Origin: Luteococcus sp038433135 | Lineage (GTDB): Bacteria; Actinomycetota; Actinomycetes; Propionibacteriales; Propionibacteriaceae | Length of the DNA: 64,000 nt | Assembly: GCF_038433135.1 (NCBI RefSeq) | Contig: NZ_JBCDMV010000002.1 | Coordinates: 310,001-374,000 of the forward strand | Direction of reading: 5' to 3' | Shown: positions 42,684 through 51,083 of the stretch, piece after piece | Layout of the letters: each line of letters opens with the position of its first letter | How positions within the stretch are numbered: the stretch's first letter is position 1 | The notes under the pieces: model-generated | What the model was told of the DNA's origin: nothing | Databases searched by the model: none | What the model saw: the letters and a program-made list of their open reading frames with translations, nothing else | Program-made: the position numbers and the translations under genes

Positions 42684-43574
42684 CTAGGAGGTGTAACTGG
42701 CGTCGCGAGTGACAACCACAAACTTAGCGGATTCATACATCTTCACGACTCTTTCCGAACTCGCTTCGACGTAGAGCCGCACCCGACGGACACCCTTGTC
42801 AGCGAGGTGAGCCAGGCCGGCGGAGAGCAGGGCTCGGCCGATTCCCCGCCCGGCGTAGGCCGGGTCCACGCCGATCACGTAGACCTCGCCCACCAACTCG
42901 TCGGGATGCGACGGGTCACTGTGTTCGGTCTTGGTCCAGTGGAAGCCCACGAAGGCGCCCGAATCGTCGTCGGTCGCCACCAGCAGCCCGGCCGGATCGA
43001 ACCAACCCTGGCCGGTGCGCATCCAGAAATCCTCCAGGGTCATCTCCGCCTGCTCGGGATGCTCCACGAAGGCGTCCTCGTTCACCTCCACCAGCGCCTG
43101 GGCATCCGCTTCCTCGAAGGGGCGGATCACGATGCTCTCTGGCGCGGGCTCGCGCGACGGCGGGAAGGCCTGCAGGTCACGTTCCATGATCAGCAACTCA
43201 CGGGTGAGCTCGGCGCCGATCCGATCGGCCAGCCCCTGCGCTCCCGGCAGATTCCCGAAGGCCCACCAGGTCGGGTGCTTCTCCACCGTCAGCACCTGCT
43301 CCACCAGCGCCGATGCGATCCCCTGGCGGCGCAGGTGCGGATCCACCAGCAGTTGCACGGAGTGATTGTCCCGGTCACACTGGGCATAACCGCTGATCTC
43401 GCCATGGTGGTGGGCCAGCCAGTGCACCGCATGGCCCTTGCCGGTCAAGGCGAAACTGGCAGCCTCGTTCAGGGGACGCACCTGGTCGTGCTCGGTCACG
43501 GTAGTCACCAGACGCTCCACCGCGGCACGCTGCGGCGGGGTCAGGGCTCCGGTACGGGTGATGGGTGTGTTCAC
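42684..43574 (-). CDS. mshD: Mycothiol synthase (MshD)
   Basis: It acetylates Cys-GlcN-Ins, the last step of mycothiol synthesis. About 296 residues with two GNAT domains: the N-terminal one with LLVDPHLRRQGIASALVEQ and the active C-terminal one with VIGVDPAYAGRGIGRALLSAGL and LYVEASSERVVKMYESAKF. Start choice: a TAGCGT box (43582-43587, minus strand) lies 7 nt before the GTG at 43572-43574; the tandem GTG at 43577 is equally in frame. Its stop codon is part of the ppk ribosome binding site. Works with Mtr at 25.4 kb. Confidence 0.92.
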   Translation of the reverse strand: MNTPITRTGALTPPQRAAVERLVTTVTEHDQVRPLNEAASFALTGKGHAVHWLAHHHGEISGYAQCDRDNHSVQLLVDPHLRRQGIASALVEQVLTVEKHPTWWAFGNLPGAQGLADRIGAELTRELLIMERDLQAFPPSREPAPESIVIRPFEEADAQALVEVNEDAFVEHPEQAEMTLEDFWMRTGQGWFDPAGLLVATDDDSGAFVGFHWTKTEHSDPSHPDELVGEVYVIGVDPAYAGRGIGRALLSAGLAHLADKGVRRVRLYVEASSERVVKMYESAKFVVVTRDASYTS

Positions 43575-43658
43575 CACGCTCACGCTACCCCCTGTCGACT
43601 GTTGCGATGCCACCCTCTGAGGCCACCGCTGTCGGTGCCGCAGGCTAGGGTCATTGTC

Positions 43659-44294
43659 ATGAGCACGCGGCAGAGCGGAAGACCGATGGTGGAGCTGGGG
43701 ATCCAGCAGCAGCCGGCGGTGGCGGCGCGCGCCCGAGGCCTGATGGCCCTGCTCCGGTTGGGGCTGTTGTCTTCCCTTGTCGGGTTGGCCTGTGCGTTGA
43801 TGGCCTCGCGGACCCTGTTGCGGTTCGAGCAGACTTCCCGGCTGTGGCCGATGGTGGGCAACCTGGCCAGCGTCCTGCTGCTTCTGGTCTGTGCTGGGCA
43901 GTGGTACGTGTGGCGGCAGGCGCTGCAGGAGTGGACGGGCACCAAGGATGTGTCGTTGATCCACCTGATCGCGCCGTCGGCCTTCGGGCGGTGGGTGGCG
44001 TTGCTGTGTGGCATTGCCGGCCCCGTCGCGTGTCTGCAGATGATCCGCCAGACCGCCCCCTCCGAGGCCGCCCATCGGTGGGCTGCCGCCGGTGGGATCG
44101 CGATGATCCTGGCCATGGCCTTCGGTGGGATCCACCGCTTCAATCCGGCCGGCCCCCGCGGTGTGCTGCCGCAACGGCTGCGCAATGCCCGGGTGGTCAC
44201 GGCCGACAGCGAGGCCCATGTGGATCCGGATGCCGAAACCGTGATCCTGCGCCGCGGGGCCGATCAGGGCGAGGCCCTGCCGCCCGTCGGCTGA
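43659..44294 (+). CDS. Membrane protein of unknown function
   Basis: A 211-residue protein with four hydrophobic segments (about 30-49, 64-83, 108-127 and 143-160) and a charged C-terminal tail (DSEAHVDPDAETVILRR). I do not recognise the family. ATG 43659 follows TAGGGT (43646-43651) by 7 nt, so it is likely leaderless. Divergent from mshD, with only 85 bp between the starts. Confidence 0.7.
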   Translation: MSTRQSGRPMVELGIQQQPAVAARARGLMALLRLGLLSSLVGLACALMASRTLLRFEQTSRLWPMVGNLASVLLLLVCAGQWYVWRQALQEWTGTKDVSLIHLIAPSAFGRWVALLCGIAGPVACLQMIRQTAPSEAAHRWAAAGGIAMILAMAFGGIHRFNPAGPRGVLPQRLRNARVVTADSEAHVDPDAETVILRRGADQGEALPPVG

Positions 44295-44304
44295 CCGGTG
44301 CCGC

Positions 44305-45267
44305 TCAGCCGGCCCGGGTGAGGAATTCCACCTCGGTGACGATCACCGCATTGCGGCTGGCGGTCGATCGGCCCGGCTTGGTGGTGGCGTCGATCCGCAT
44401 GGTGAGACCACCCTTGGCATCCACCTCGGGAATCCGGATCTCCTGCAGCCGCTGGTCGTCAACGGAGAGTTCCTGGACGAAGTAGGCTCCGGACATGCTC
44501 GGCAGGCTCCAGGTGACTCGGCTCAGCCGCCGGTACTGCGGGTAGAGGTCCGAGCCGTCGACCTTCTTGGTGTAGCCATTGGTCATCCGCACCCCGACCA
44601 CCTTGGTCCCCTCCGGGAAGCTGAAGGTGAGGGTTTGACCGGTGCCCTTGCCCTCGCAGCGCCAGCCGGTGGTCTGGTCGCCGTCCAGCACCCGCTCGGC
44701 GTCGCTGGGCACCAGGTTGCCGTCATAGCCCGGCTGGCTTGCCGCGATGCAACTCGCCTTCACCCCGTCGGCCTTGACCGGGCTGACGGCACCCACCCAC
44801 GGGCCCTCCTGGGCATCATGACTGGTCTGGGCGCCCGGCGTGCTGGCCGCGACGGGCATCTGCGGCCCGGCATTCTGCGAGTCCGTGGTGGGCCGGCCCC
44901 AGTGTCGGCCGATCGCCAGCCCGGTGCCGAGCGCCAGGACGAACGCCCCGACCAGGGGAAGCACGGTCCGGGTCAGCCCGCGGGGACGCTCGGGGGGCAG
45001 CTCCAGCACCTCTGCCGTCCGGGCGGTACCCACCGAATGCTCCACGCCGAGGTTCGGGCTGGGGATCGGACTGGCGGGGCTGGCCGCGGTGCCGGGACTG
45101 CGCCGGTGCAGGGGGCGGGTGGGTGCGGTCACGTCGGGGTCGGGCGGCAGATAGTTCGGCTTGAACTGGTCGGTCCAGCGCTCCTGCTCCGCGTCGGTCG
45201 GTTGCGGAGCGGGAGTGGGATCGGGCCGCGCCGGACGGAACCAGTCGTCGGGGAAGTCACCGCTCAT
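44305..45267 (-). CDS. Single-pass membrane protein with discoidin/NADase-type glycan-binding-like domain
   Basis: A 320-residue protein: acidic Pro-rich cytoplasmic part (1-98), one helix (about 100-119), and an extracytoplasmic domain (about 155-320) with VLDGDQTTGWRCEG, VVGVRMTNGY and a closing VTEVEFL strand, the pattern of F5/8-type (discoidin-like) jelly rolls. It may bind cell-wall or other glycans. TAGACT (45277-45282, minus strand) lies 9 nt before the start. Divergent from glnR. Confidence 0.75.
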   Translation of the reverse strand: MSGDFPDDWFRPARPDPTPAPQPTDAEQERWTDQFKPNYLPPDPDVTAPTRPLHRRSPGTAASPASPIPSPNLGVEHSVGTARTAEVLELPPERPRGLTRTVLPLVGAFVLALGTGLAIGRHWGRPTTDSQNAGPQMPVAASTPGAQTSHDAQEGPWVGAVSPVKADGVKASCIAASQPGYDGNLVPSDAERVLDGDQTTGWRCEGKGTGQTLTFSFPEGTKVVGVRMTNGYTKKVDGSDLYPQYRRLSRVTWSLPSMSGAYFVQELSVDDQRLQEIRIPEVDAKGGLTMRIDATTKPGRSTASRNAVIVTEVEFLTRAG

Positions 45268-45348
45268 GATGCGACGAGTCTAGCCGCGCCACCGGGCCGT
45301 CTGTCGGCCAGCATGCAGATGCGGTCTCTGGTCCCGCTCCGGGGGACG

Positions 45349-45354
45349 TAGGCT
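45349..45354 (+). promoter_or_regulatory. -10 box of glnR
   Basis: TAGGCT at 45349-45354 would start transcription near 45361, leaving a 20-nt leader that contains AAGGGGTGAG, a ribosome binding site directly before the ATG. Unlike many neighbours, glnR thus has a conventional leader. Confidence 0.55.
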
Positions 45355-45380
45355 TGGACAGGTTCCGGACAAGGGGTGAG

Positions 45381-46025
45381 ATGGCACGAATCGCACTGGT
45401 CACAGGAGGCACCCACGCCGACCTGCCGGATGCCTTCGCCCTGTTGACCCACACCGTCGAACGGATCGACGAGGCCGGCTGGAGCGCTGGGGGTGAGGCC
45501 GACGTGATGCTGGTGGACGGCCGCGCCGATCTCACCCAGGCCCGGGACATCTGCCTCCGGCTGCTCGGCGCGGACTCGCAGGCGCCCATCCTGCTCCTGG
45601 TTGATGCGCAGGCGCTGGGCGTGTTGGGCCCGCAGTGGGGGGTGGCCGACTTCGTGCTGGAGACGGCCTCGGCCGCGGAGATCGAGGCGCGCCTACGGCT
45701 GCTGGTCGGCGAGGCGCGCTCCAGTTCGGTGATCACCTGCGGCCCGGTCACCGTCGACGAGTCCGCCTACACCGCCACCGTCGGCGGGCACTCCCTGGAG
45801 CTCACCTACACCGAGTTCGAACTGTTGAAGTACCTGGCGCTGAACCCCGGCCGGGTGCTGGGGCGCGAACACCTGCTGAGCGAGGTCTGGGGCTACGACT
45901 ACTACGGCGGCACCCGGACCGTGGACGTGCACATCCGGCGGCTGCGCGCCAAGCTGGGGCCGGAATACGACGGTCACATCACCACGGTGCGCAATGTCGG
46001 CTACCGCTTCTCCGCGACGCGCTGA
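45381..46025 (+). CDS. glnR: OmpR-family nitrogen regulator GlnR
   Basis: GlnR is the orphan global regulator of nitrogen genes (glnA, amtB, nir) in actinobacteria. The 214-residue protein has a receiver-like N-domain with ADVMLVDGRADL and a variant acidic pocket, lacking the usual phosphorylation partners, and a winged helix (about 120-213) with LTYTEFELLKYLALNPGR and VDVHIRRLRAKLG. The match to Streptomyces GlnR (LVDGRRDL region and the EARLRL segment) separates it from ordinary response regulators. No histidine kinase is adjacent, as expected. Confidence 0.88.
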   Translation: MARIALVTGGTHADLPDAFALLTHTVERIDEAGWSAGGEADVMLVDGRADLTQARDICLRLLGADSQAPILLLVDAQALGVLGPQWGVADFVLETASAAEIEARLRLLVGEARSSSVITCGPVTVDESAYTATVGGHSLELTYTEFELLKYLALNPGRVLGREHLLSEVWGYDYYGGTRTVDVHIRRLRAKLGPEYDGHITTVRNVGYRFSATR

Positions 46026-46028
46026 TTC

Positions 46029-46422
46029 ACACACCGACTCGCTTCGGCTTCGCCTGCGCTCGTCGCCGGTGCGTTGAGCTCGCTGCGCTCGCGCGTTTCT
46101 TCTTGAGGTGCGCCTTCGGCGCCACCCTCGCAAGCTCGGGTGGCATCGCGGCGATGGTCTGAGGGCCTCCGGCACTGACACCGACGGCCCCATTGACCGA
46201 CAGACAATCGCCGCAATCGCTCACGCACGTATTCGCTGCGGCTTCGCCTTCACTCATTGTCGTGGTTCGTGCTCGCTTCGCTCGCGCGCTCCTTCATGGG
46301 TGCCTCGCTGCGCTCGGCCCGCCGAAGCGAGCTTCGGCGGCATCGCGGCGATGGTCTGAGGGCCTCCGGCACTGACACCCACGGCCCCATTGACCGACAG
46401 ACAATCGCCGCGATCGCTGACG
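46029..46422. repeat. REP-like block: 197-bp unit in tandem duplicate
   Basis: The 494 bases between glnR and dtd hold no gene. Unit 1 (about 46029-46225) and unit 2 (about 46226-46422) are offset by exactly 197 bp. Their last 80 bases (46142-46221 and 46339-46418) differ at only two positions; the first halves are diverged but both are rich in GCTCGC and TTCGCC words. Each conserved half contains a long hairpin with 17-bp arms (46145-46161 with 46201-46217; 46342-46358 with 46398-46414). This is typical of bacterial interspersed palindromic elements. Confidence 0.85.
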
Positions 46423-46519
46423 CTGAAAGGCTCCTCGACGTGCTCGGGGATCGTGGTGGCGTTGGGCGCAGAGGCGACCACGATGGCCGAGCCTGACGAG
46501 GCCCCACCCGCGACGGATC

Positions 46520-46966
46520 TCAGCGCGGGGCGAAGAGCTCCGCGGAGTCCAACACCAGGGTGACCGGGCCGTCGTTGACCAGCGCCACCTTCATGTCGGC
46601 ACCGAAGACGCCGGTCTCGACGTGCGCTCCCAACTCGCGCAGCGCCTCGACGAAGGCGTCCACCAGCGGCTCGCTGACCGGTCCGGGGGCCGCCGCGCTC
46701 CACGACGGGCGTCGACCCTTGCGGACATTCGCGTACAGGGTGAACTGGCTGACCACCAGCAGCGGAGCGACCACATCGCTGGCGGACTTCTCGTCGTCCA
46801 GGATCCGCAGGCCCCAGAGCTTCTCCGCCATCCGGCGCACCACGTCCTGGTCGTCGTCGTGGGTGATCCCGGCCAGCACCACCAACCCGGGTGATGGAAG
46901 CCGACCGACCACCTCGCCGTCGACGCTGACCGTGCCTTCCAGGGCTCGCTGCACCACACATCGCAT
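46520..46966 (-). CDS. dtd: D-aminoacyl-tRNA deacylase
   Basis: It frees tRNA from wrongly attached D-amino acids. The 148-residue protein starts MRCVVQRA and carries the catalytic SQFTLYANVRKGRRPSW and the NDGPVTL (cross-subunit Gly-Pro-like) motif. TAACCT (46974-46979, minus strand) lies 7 nt before the ATG, so it is likely leaderless. Divergent from the 42-residue gene at 47020. Confidence 0.95.
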   Translation of the reverse strand: MRCVVQRALEGTVSVDGEVVGRLPSPGLVVLAGITHDDDQDVVRRMAEKLWGLRILDDEKSASDVVAPLLVVSQFTLYANVRKGRRPSWSAAAPGPVSEPLVDAFVEALRELGAHVETGVFGADMKVALVNDGPVTLVLDSAELFAPR

Positions 46967-47019
46967 GTGCCCGAGGTTAGCGGGAAGAAATGCGCTTGCC
47001 CGCTGGTTAGACTCTGCGG

Positions 47020-47148
47020 GTGGCCAACATCTCCGTGATCATCCTTGCGATCGCCTGCGCCCTGATCGGGCTGGTGGCGCTCGGAGTGCTGGCCGTCCTC
47101 CTGCTCCCACAGGAGTGGCGAGAACGACGAACGAAGCGAGACAGCTGA
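47020..47148 (+). CDS. 42-residue single-helix membrane peptide
   Basis: GTG start, then one hydrophobic helix (about 5-29) and a strongly basic tail ending RERRTKRDS. TAGACT at 47008-47013 sits 6 nt before the GTG, exactly as for larger neighbours, and the stop is one base before the ATG of the nitrobindin-like gene, so both are probably on one leaderless transcript. Function unknown; small membrane peptides often modulate a partner. Confidence 0.65.
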   Translation: MANISVIILAIACALIGLVALGVLAVLLLPQEWRERRTKRDS

Positions 47149-47149
47149 C

Positions 47150-47653
47150 ATGGCCTTCCAGATTCCCGACGACCTCAACCCGGCGCTCTTTCCGCTGGCC
47201 TGGATGATCGGACGCTGGCGCGGCAACGGGCACGGCACCTGGCCCGGCCACGGCGAGTTCGAGTACGGTCAGCAGATCGACTTCGAGACAAATGGCGGGC
47301 CCTACCTGCACTACATCTGCCAGACCTACAAGGTGGATGCCAAGGGCACCCCGACCGAGCCGATCAGCATGGAGACCGGCTTCTGGCGTCCCAGCACGGA
47401 CAAGAAGAACCTCGAGGTGGTGCTGACCGCGCCCGAGGGCTGGGCCGAGGTCTGGACCGGCACCATCGACGGCGCCAAGATCGAGATGGTCTCCGACGCA
47501 GTGGCCCGCACCAACACCGCCGACGTCGAGTACACCGGCGGCTCGCGTCTCTATGGCCAGGTGGAAGGCGACCTGCTGTGGACCTTCGACCGCGCCACCA
47601 CAAACCACCAACTGCAGCCCTACCTGTGGGCGCGCCTGCAGCGCGTCGCCTGA
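47150..47653 (+). CDS. Nitrobindin-like FABP-family (DUF1794) protein
   Basis: A 167-residue beta-barrel protein of the THAP4/nitrobindin type. It has the barrel-opening motif GRWRGNGHGTWPG and the closing LLWTFDRATTNHQLQPYLWARLQRV. Relatives bind heme b and react with nitric oxide or peroxynitrite; whether this one keeps the proximal His cannot be settled here. It is co-transcribed with the small peptide upstream; ygfZ begins 8 bases downstream. Confidence 0.88.
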   Translation: MAFQIPDDLNPALFPLAWMIGRWRGNGHGTWPGHGEFEYGQQIDFETNGGPYLHYICQTYKVDAKGTPTEPISMETGFWRPSTDKKNLEVVLTAPEGWAEVWTGTIDGAKIEMVSDAVARTNTADVEYTGGSRLYGQVEGDLLWTFDRATTNHQLQPYLWARLQRVA

Positions 47654-47660
47654 GCCGGCC

Positions 47661-48599
47661 ATGAGCGCGGTCAACGTCACCGGCGGCGTCGACGAGGGTC
47701 TGGCCTGGCATCACGGCGACCCGATGCGCGAACAGCGCACCATGGAAGCCGGCGGCGGCGAACTGGCCCTGGCCAATCGCCCGGTGTTGAGGATCAGCGG
47801 CCCGGACCGGCTGACCTGGCTGCATTCCCTGACCAGCCAGCACCTGACGGAGCTGGCGGTGGGCGAGGCCACCACGGCCTTGGTGCTCGACCCCAACGGC
47901 CGGGTCGAGCACGTCCTGCACGGCATCGACGACGGGGAGTCCTTCTGGGCGTGGACCGAGGCCGGCCGGGGTGCGGAATTGGCCGGCTGGCTCGACCGGA
48001 TGCGCTTCATGATGCGCGTCGAGGTGGCGCTGCGGGGGGATCTGGAGCTGCTCTGGGTTGGTCGTGACGTCGCTCGTCCCGAGGCGGCGCTGGCCAGCCG
48101 CGCCAGCCAGGTGGCCGGGGGAACGGAGCACCTGGTTCCCCGGGGGAGCAGCGCCGGCGCGCAGCCCGTTGGGGTGTGGGCGCACGAGGCCCTGCGGATC
48201 GCCGCCGGAATCCCGCGGATCGGCGTCGACACCGACCACAAGACCATCCCCAACGAGATCGGCCTGCTGGGAACCCATCTGGACAAGGGCTGTTACCGCG
48301 GTCAGGAGACCGTCGCCCGGGTGCACACCCTTGGCCGGCCCCCGCGTCGCCTGGTGCAGCTCCACCTGGACGGCTCGATGGAGGCGCTGCCGGAGCTCGG
48401 CGCGCCGCTGGAGCTCGACGGGCGTCCGGTGGGCTTTGTCGGCAGCTCGGAGCGGCACCACGAACTGGGCCCGATCGCGCTCGGCCTGGTCAAGCGCAAT
48501 GTGGCCGTGGAGGCCACCCTGACCGCGGGCGGGATCAGCGCCAACCAGGAAGCCCTGGTTGACCCCGAGGTGGGTCTGCACGTTCGTCCGCGTCTCTGA
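47661..48599 (+). CDS. ygfZ: YgfZ/GcvT-family Fe-S cluster assembly protein
   Basis: A folate-binding-fold protein that supports maturation or repair of certain Fe-S enzymes. The 312-residue protein carries the defining KGCYRGQE motif at 209-216 and the GVDTDHKTIPNEIGL segment before it. ATG 47661 is 8 bases after the nitrobindin-like stop, so the three genes from 47020 form an operon. Confidence 0.92.
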   Translation: MSAVNVTGGVDEGLAWHHGDPMREQRTMEAGGGELALANRPVLRISGPDRLTWLHSLTSQHLTELAVGEATTALVLDPNGRVEHVLHGIDDGESFWAWTEAGRGAELAGWLDRMRFMMRVEVALRGDLELLWVGRDVARPEAALASRASQVAGGTEHLVPRGSSAGAQPVGVWAHEALRIAAGIPRIGVDTDHKTIPNEIGLLGTHLDKGCYRGQETVARVHTLGRPPRRLVQLHLDGSMEALPELGAPLELDGRPVGFVGSSERHHELGPIALGLVKRNVAVEATLTAGGISANQEALVDPEVGLHVRPRL

Positions 48600-48656
48600 A
48601 ATCCTGCCGCCCGGACGGCTTTCGGCCGCAGAAGCTGCGGCGGATAGGATCGGGGC

Positions 48657-49622
48657 GTGAACAATACCCAGCCCTCGCCCGTCCTCGTCCAGGTGATCCG
48701 TCAGGACTTCCTGGAGTGCGTCCACCGGGGACGGGTGGTGCTGACCAATCCCGACGGCTCGGTGGCACTCGCCCTGGGCGATGCCGAGGCCCAGCTCTAC
48801 CCCCGATCGGCCAACAAGCCGATGCAGGCGCTGGCCATGCTGCGCAGCGGGCTGGACCTGACCGGCGAGCTGCTGGCGCTGGCCGGGGCCTCCCATTCGG
48901 GTGAGGACTTCCATCTGGACGGCACCCGGCGCATCCTGGCCGGCGTCGGGCTGGACGAGGGCGCGCTGCAGTGCACGCCCGATCACCCCCTGGATGAAGA
49001 GGCCCGCGGCGAATGGATCCTGGCCGGTCATGGCAAGGAGCCCGTCGCGATGAACTGCTCCGGCAAGCATGCCGCCATGCTGCGCACCTGCCTGCGCGCC
49101 GGCTGGCCCACCCAGGACTACCTGGACCCCGACCACCCGCTGCAACAGGCGGTGGCGCGCACCATCACCGAACTGGCCGGTGAGGCCAGCAATCCCACCG
49201 TCGACGGCTGCGGTGCACCGCTGTTCTCCATGTCCCTGCGCGGCCTGGCCCACGCCTTCGGCCAGTTCGCCGCCGCTGACGAGGGCGAACTCAAGACCAT
49301 CGCCGACGCCTACCGGGATCATCCCGAATGGGTTTCCGGAACCCGTCGCGACGAACTGAAGCTGCACCGCGCCATCCCCGGACTGATCTGCAAGGCCGGG
49401 GCGGAGGGCTGTCTGGCGATCGGCCTGGCCGACGGCCGCGGCATCGCGATCAAGAGTGACGACGGCAGCGCTCGCGGCAGCATGGCCGTGGCCCATGCCC
49501 TGGTCACCAGGTTGGGTTTCGGCAGCGCCCAGCTGGACGAGCTGGCCACCGCCCCCGTGCTGGGGCACGGCGAGCCGGTTGGGCAGGTACGGGCCGTTCC
49601 GGGGCTCTTCGACGCGATCTGA
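48657..49622 (+). CDS. L-asparaginase, thermolabile type II-like (PF06089)
   Basis: A 321-residue protein of the Rhizobium etli-type asparaginase group, unrelated to the E. coli enzymes. Motifs are PRSANKPMQALAML, ASHSGEDFH, MNCSGKHAAM and VDGCGAPLFSM, containing the Ser-Lys and Cys residues of the active site. GTG 48657 follows TAGGAT (48645-48650) by 6 nt, likely leaderless. It is probably cytoplasmic, supplying aspartate and ammonia. Confidence 0.88.
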   Translation: MNNTQPSPVLVQVIRQDFLECVHRGRVVLTNPDGSVALALGDAEAQLYPRSANKPMQALAMLRSGLDLTGELLALAGASHSGEDFHLDGTRRILAGVGLDEGALQCTPDHPLDEEARGEWILAGHGKEPVAMNCSGKHAAMLRTCLRAGWPTQDYLDPDHPLQQAVARTITELAGEASNPTVDGCGAPLFSMSLRGLAHAFGQFAAADEGELKTIADAYRDHPEWVSGTRRDELKLHRAIPGLICKAGAEGCLAIGLADGRGIAIKSDDGSARGSMAVAHALVTRLGFGSAQLDELATAPVLGHGEPVGQVRAVPGLFDAI

Positions 49623-49631
49623 CCCACACGA

Positions 49632-49665
49632 AACCGCCCGCCCTGCCGAAGCAGGACGGGCGGTT
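49632..49665. terminator. Bidirectional terminator between asparaginase and L,D-transpeptidase genes
   Basis: A 15-bp stem with one mismatch (49632-49646 with 49651-49665) and CGAA loop lies between two convergent genes, 9 and 17 bases from their stops. Confidence 0.85.
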
Positions 49666-49682
49666 CCGTCATGGAGTGCGGA

Positions 49683-50927
49683 CTACGAGGTGACGATCAC
49701 CTTGTCGCCAACCCGGACCTGGCTGTACAGCCAACGGGCGTCGGAACGGCTGTTCATGTTCACGCAGCCGTGGCTGCCCCGGCCGGAGTAACCGATCTGC
49801 GCGAACTCGCTGGAGTAGTGCACCGCCTGACCACCGGAGAAGAACATGGTGTACGGCATGTTCACGTGGTACAGGGTGGAGTACCAGTTGGGGTGCTTCA
49901 GGTAGACCTTGAAGGAGCCGGAACGGGTCGGCAGGCTGGGCCGGCCGGTGCGCACCTTGTAGCTGGCCTGGATCCGGCCGTTGACCACCCAGTACATCTT
50001 CTGGTCACCCTTGTCGATGCAGATGGCGCGCCCGGTCAGGCAGCGGCTGTCCAGCCGCACCGAGGGCTTGGTCACCTTCGGGCGCTTCTTGTACTTGGCG
50101 ATGATCAGGTTGTGGGTGGTGGCGTCGGTCACGCCGGTGGCCTTGAGGCCGTTGTTGGCCTGGAAGCGCTTGACGGCCGCGGTGGTGGCGGGGCCGTACT
50201 TGCCGATGATGGCGCTGGCCGGCAGGTAGCCCAGGCCGTTGAGGCGGCCCTGGATCTGCTTGACGGTGTTGTTGTTGTCGCCGGGGCGGGCGATGATCTT
50301 GCCGCTGGTGACGGGCTTGGGGGCCGGCTTGTTCGTCTTGCGGGCCTTGTACTTGGCGATGATCAGGTTGTGGGTGGTGGCGTCGGTGACCCCGGTGGCC
50401 TTGAGGCCGTTGTTGGCCTGGAAGCGCTTGACGGCCGCGGTGGTGGCGGGGCCGTACTTGCCGATGATGGCGCTGACCGGCAGGTAGCCCAGGCCGTTGA
50501 GGCGGCCCTGGATCTGCTTGACGGTGTTGTTGTTGTCGCCGGGGCGGGCGATGATCTTGCCGCTGGTGACGGGCTTGGGGGCCGGCTTGTTCGTCTTGCG
50601 GGCCTTGTACTTGGCGATGATCAGGTTGTGGGTGGTGCTGTCGGTGACGCCGGTGGCCTTGAGGCCGTTGTTGGCCTGGAAGCGCTTGACGGCCGCGGTG
50701 GTCTGGGTGCCGTAGTACCCGGTGATGGCGCTGACCGGCAGGTAGCCCAGGCCGTTGAGGCGGCCCTGGATCTGCTGGACGGTCTTGCCCCGGCTGCCCA
50801 TCTTGGCGATCACGGCGTCCGCGGCCGGCATCGGCGCGGCGTCCGCTGGAGCGGTCAGGGTGGGAGTGGCCACTAGAGCGGCAGCTGCGGCTGCGGCGAC
50901 GAGTGCTCGCGAGATCTTGTGTGACAT
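49683..50927 (-). CDS. L,D-transpeptidase with three peptidoglycan-binding repeats
   Basis: It makes 3-3 cross-links in the cell wall. The 414-residue secreted protein has a signal peptide (cleavage near ADAAP), three PG_binding_1 repeats of 86 residues each (about 40-295) joined by a KPAPKPVTSGK linker, and a C-terminal YkuD domain with HYSSEFAQIGYSGRGSHGCVNM, whose catalytic Cys is near 388. The repeats are almost identical at DNA level, period 258 bp. Monocistronic. Confidence 0.93.
   Translation of the reverse strand: MSHKISRALVAAAAAAALVATPTLTAPADAAPMPAADAVIAKMGSRGKTVQQIQGRLNGLGYLPVSAITGYYGTQTTAAVKRFQANNGLKATGVTDSTTHNLIIAKYKARKTNKPAPKPVTSGKIIARPGDNNNTVKQIQGRLNGLGYLPVSAIIGKYGPATTAAVKRFQANNGLKATGVTDATTHNLIIAKYKARKTNKPAPKPVTSGKIIARPGDNNNTVKQIQGRLNGLGYLPASAIIGKYGPATTAAVKRFQANNGLKATGVTDATTHNLIIAKYKKRPKVTKPSVRLDSRCLTGRAICIDKGDQKMYWVVNGRIQASYKVRTGRPSLPTRSGSFKVYLKHPNWYSTLYHVNMPYTMFFSGGQAVHYSSEFAQIGYSGRGSHGCVNMNSRSDARWLYSQVRVGDKVIVTS
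50096..50800 (-). repeat. 258-bp tandem repeats inside the L,D-transpeptidase gene
   Basis: The same word (ATGATCAGGTTGTGGGTGG) starts at 50101, 50359 and 50617, exactly 258 bp apart. The copies are nearly identical over their length, including synonymous positions, which indicates recent duplication or gene conversion. Confidence 0.9.
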
Positions 50928-51083
50928 GGCTGTTGCCCTCCGTGTGAGTTCCTACTCTCAATACGCACGGCCGGGAAAGGCGGTTGCAGTGAAATCTTGA
51001 GAGTTTCCCTGAATCTTTCTAATCCTGATCGCATCTTTGCATGACCAGCGGTCCAAGTGCCCCAGTCACCGTCGACTTGGACG

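Noticed and set aside
45381..46025. Reading of glnR as a PhoP-type phosphate response regulator because of nearby pst genes
   Set aside because: The receiver-like domain matches GlnR, including the LVDGR segment, and no PhoR-like kinase or PhoU gene is adjacent.
50096..50800. Regular 258-bp repeats as a possible non-coding array
   Set aside because: They are in frame and encode peptidoglycan-binding domains.
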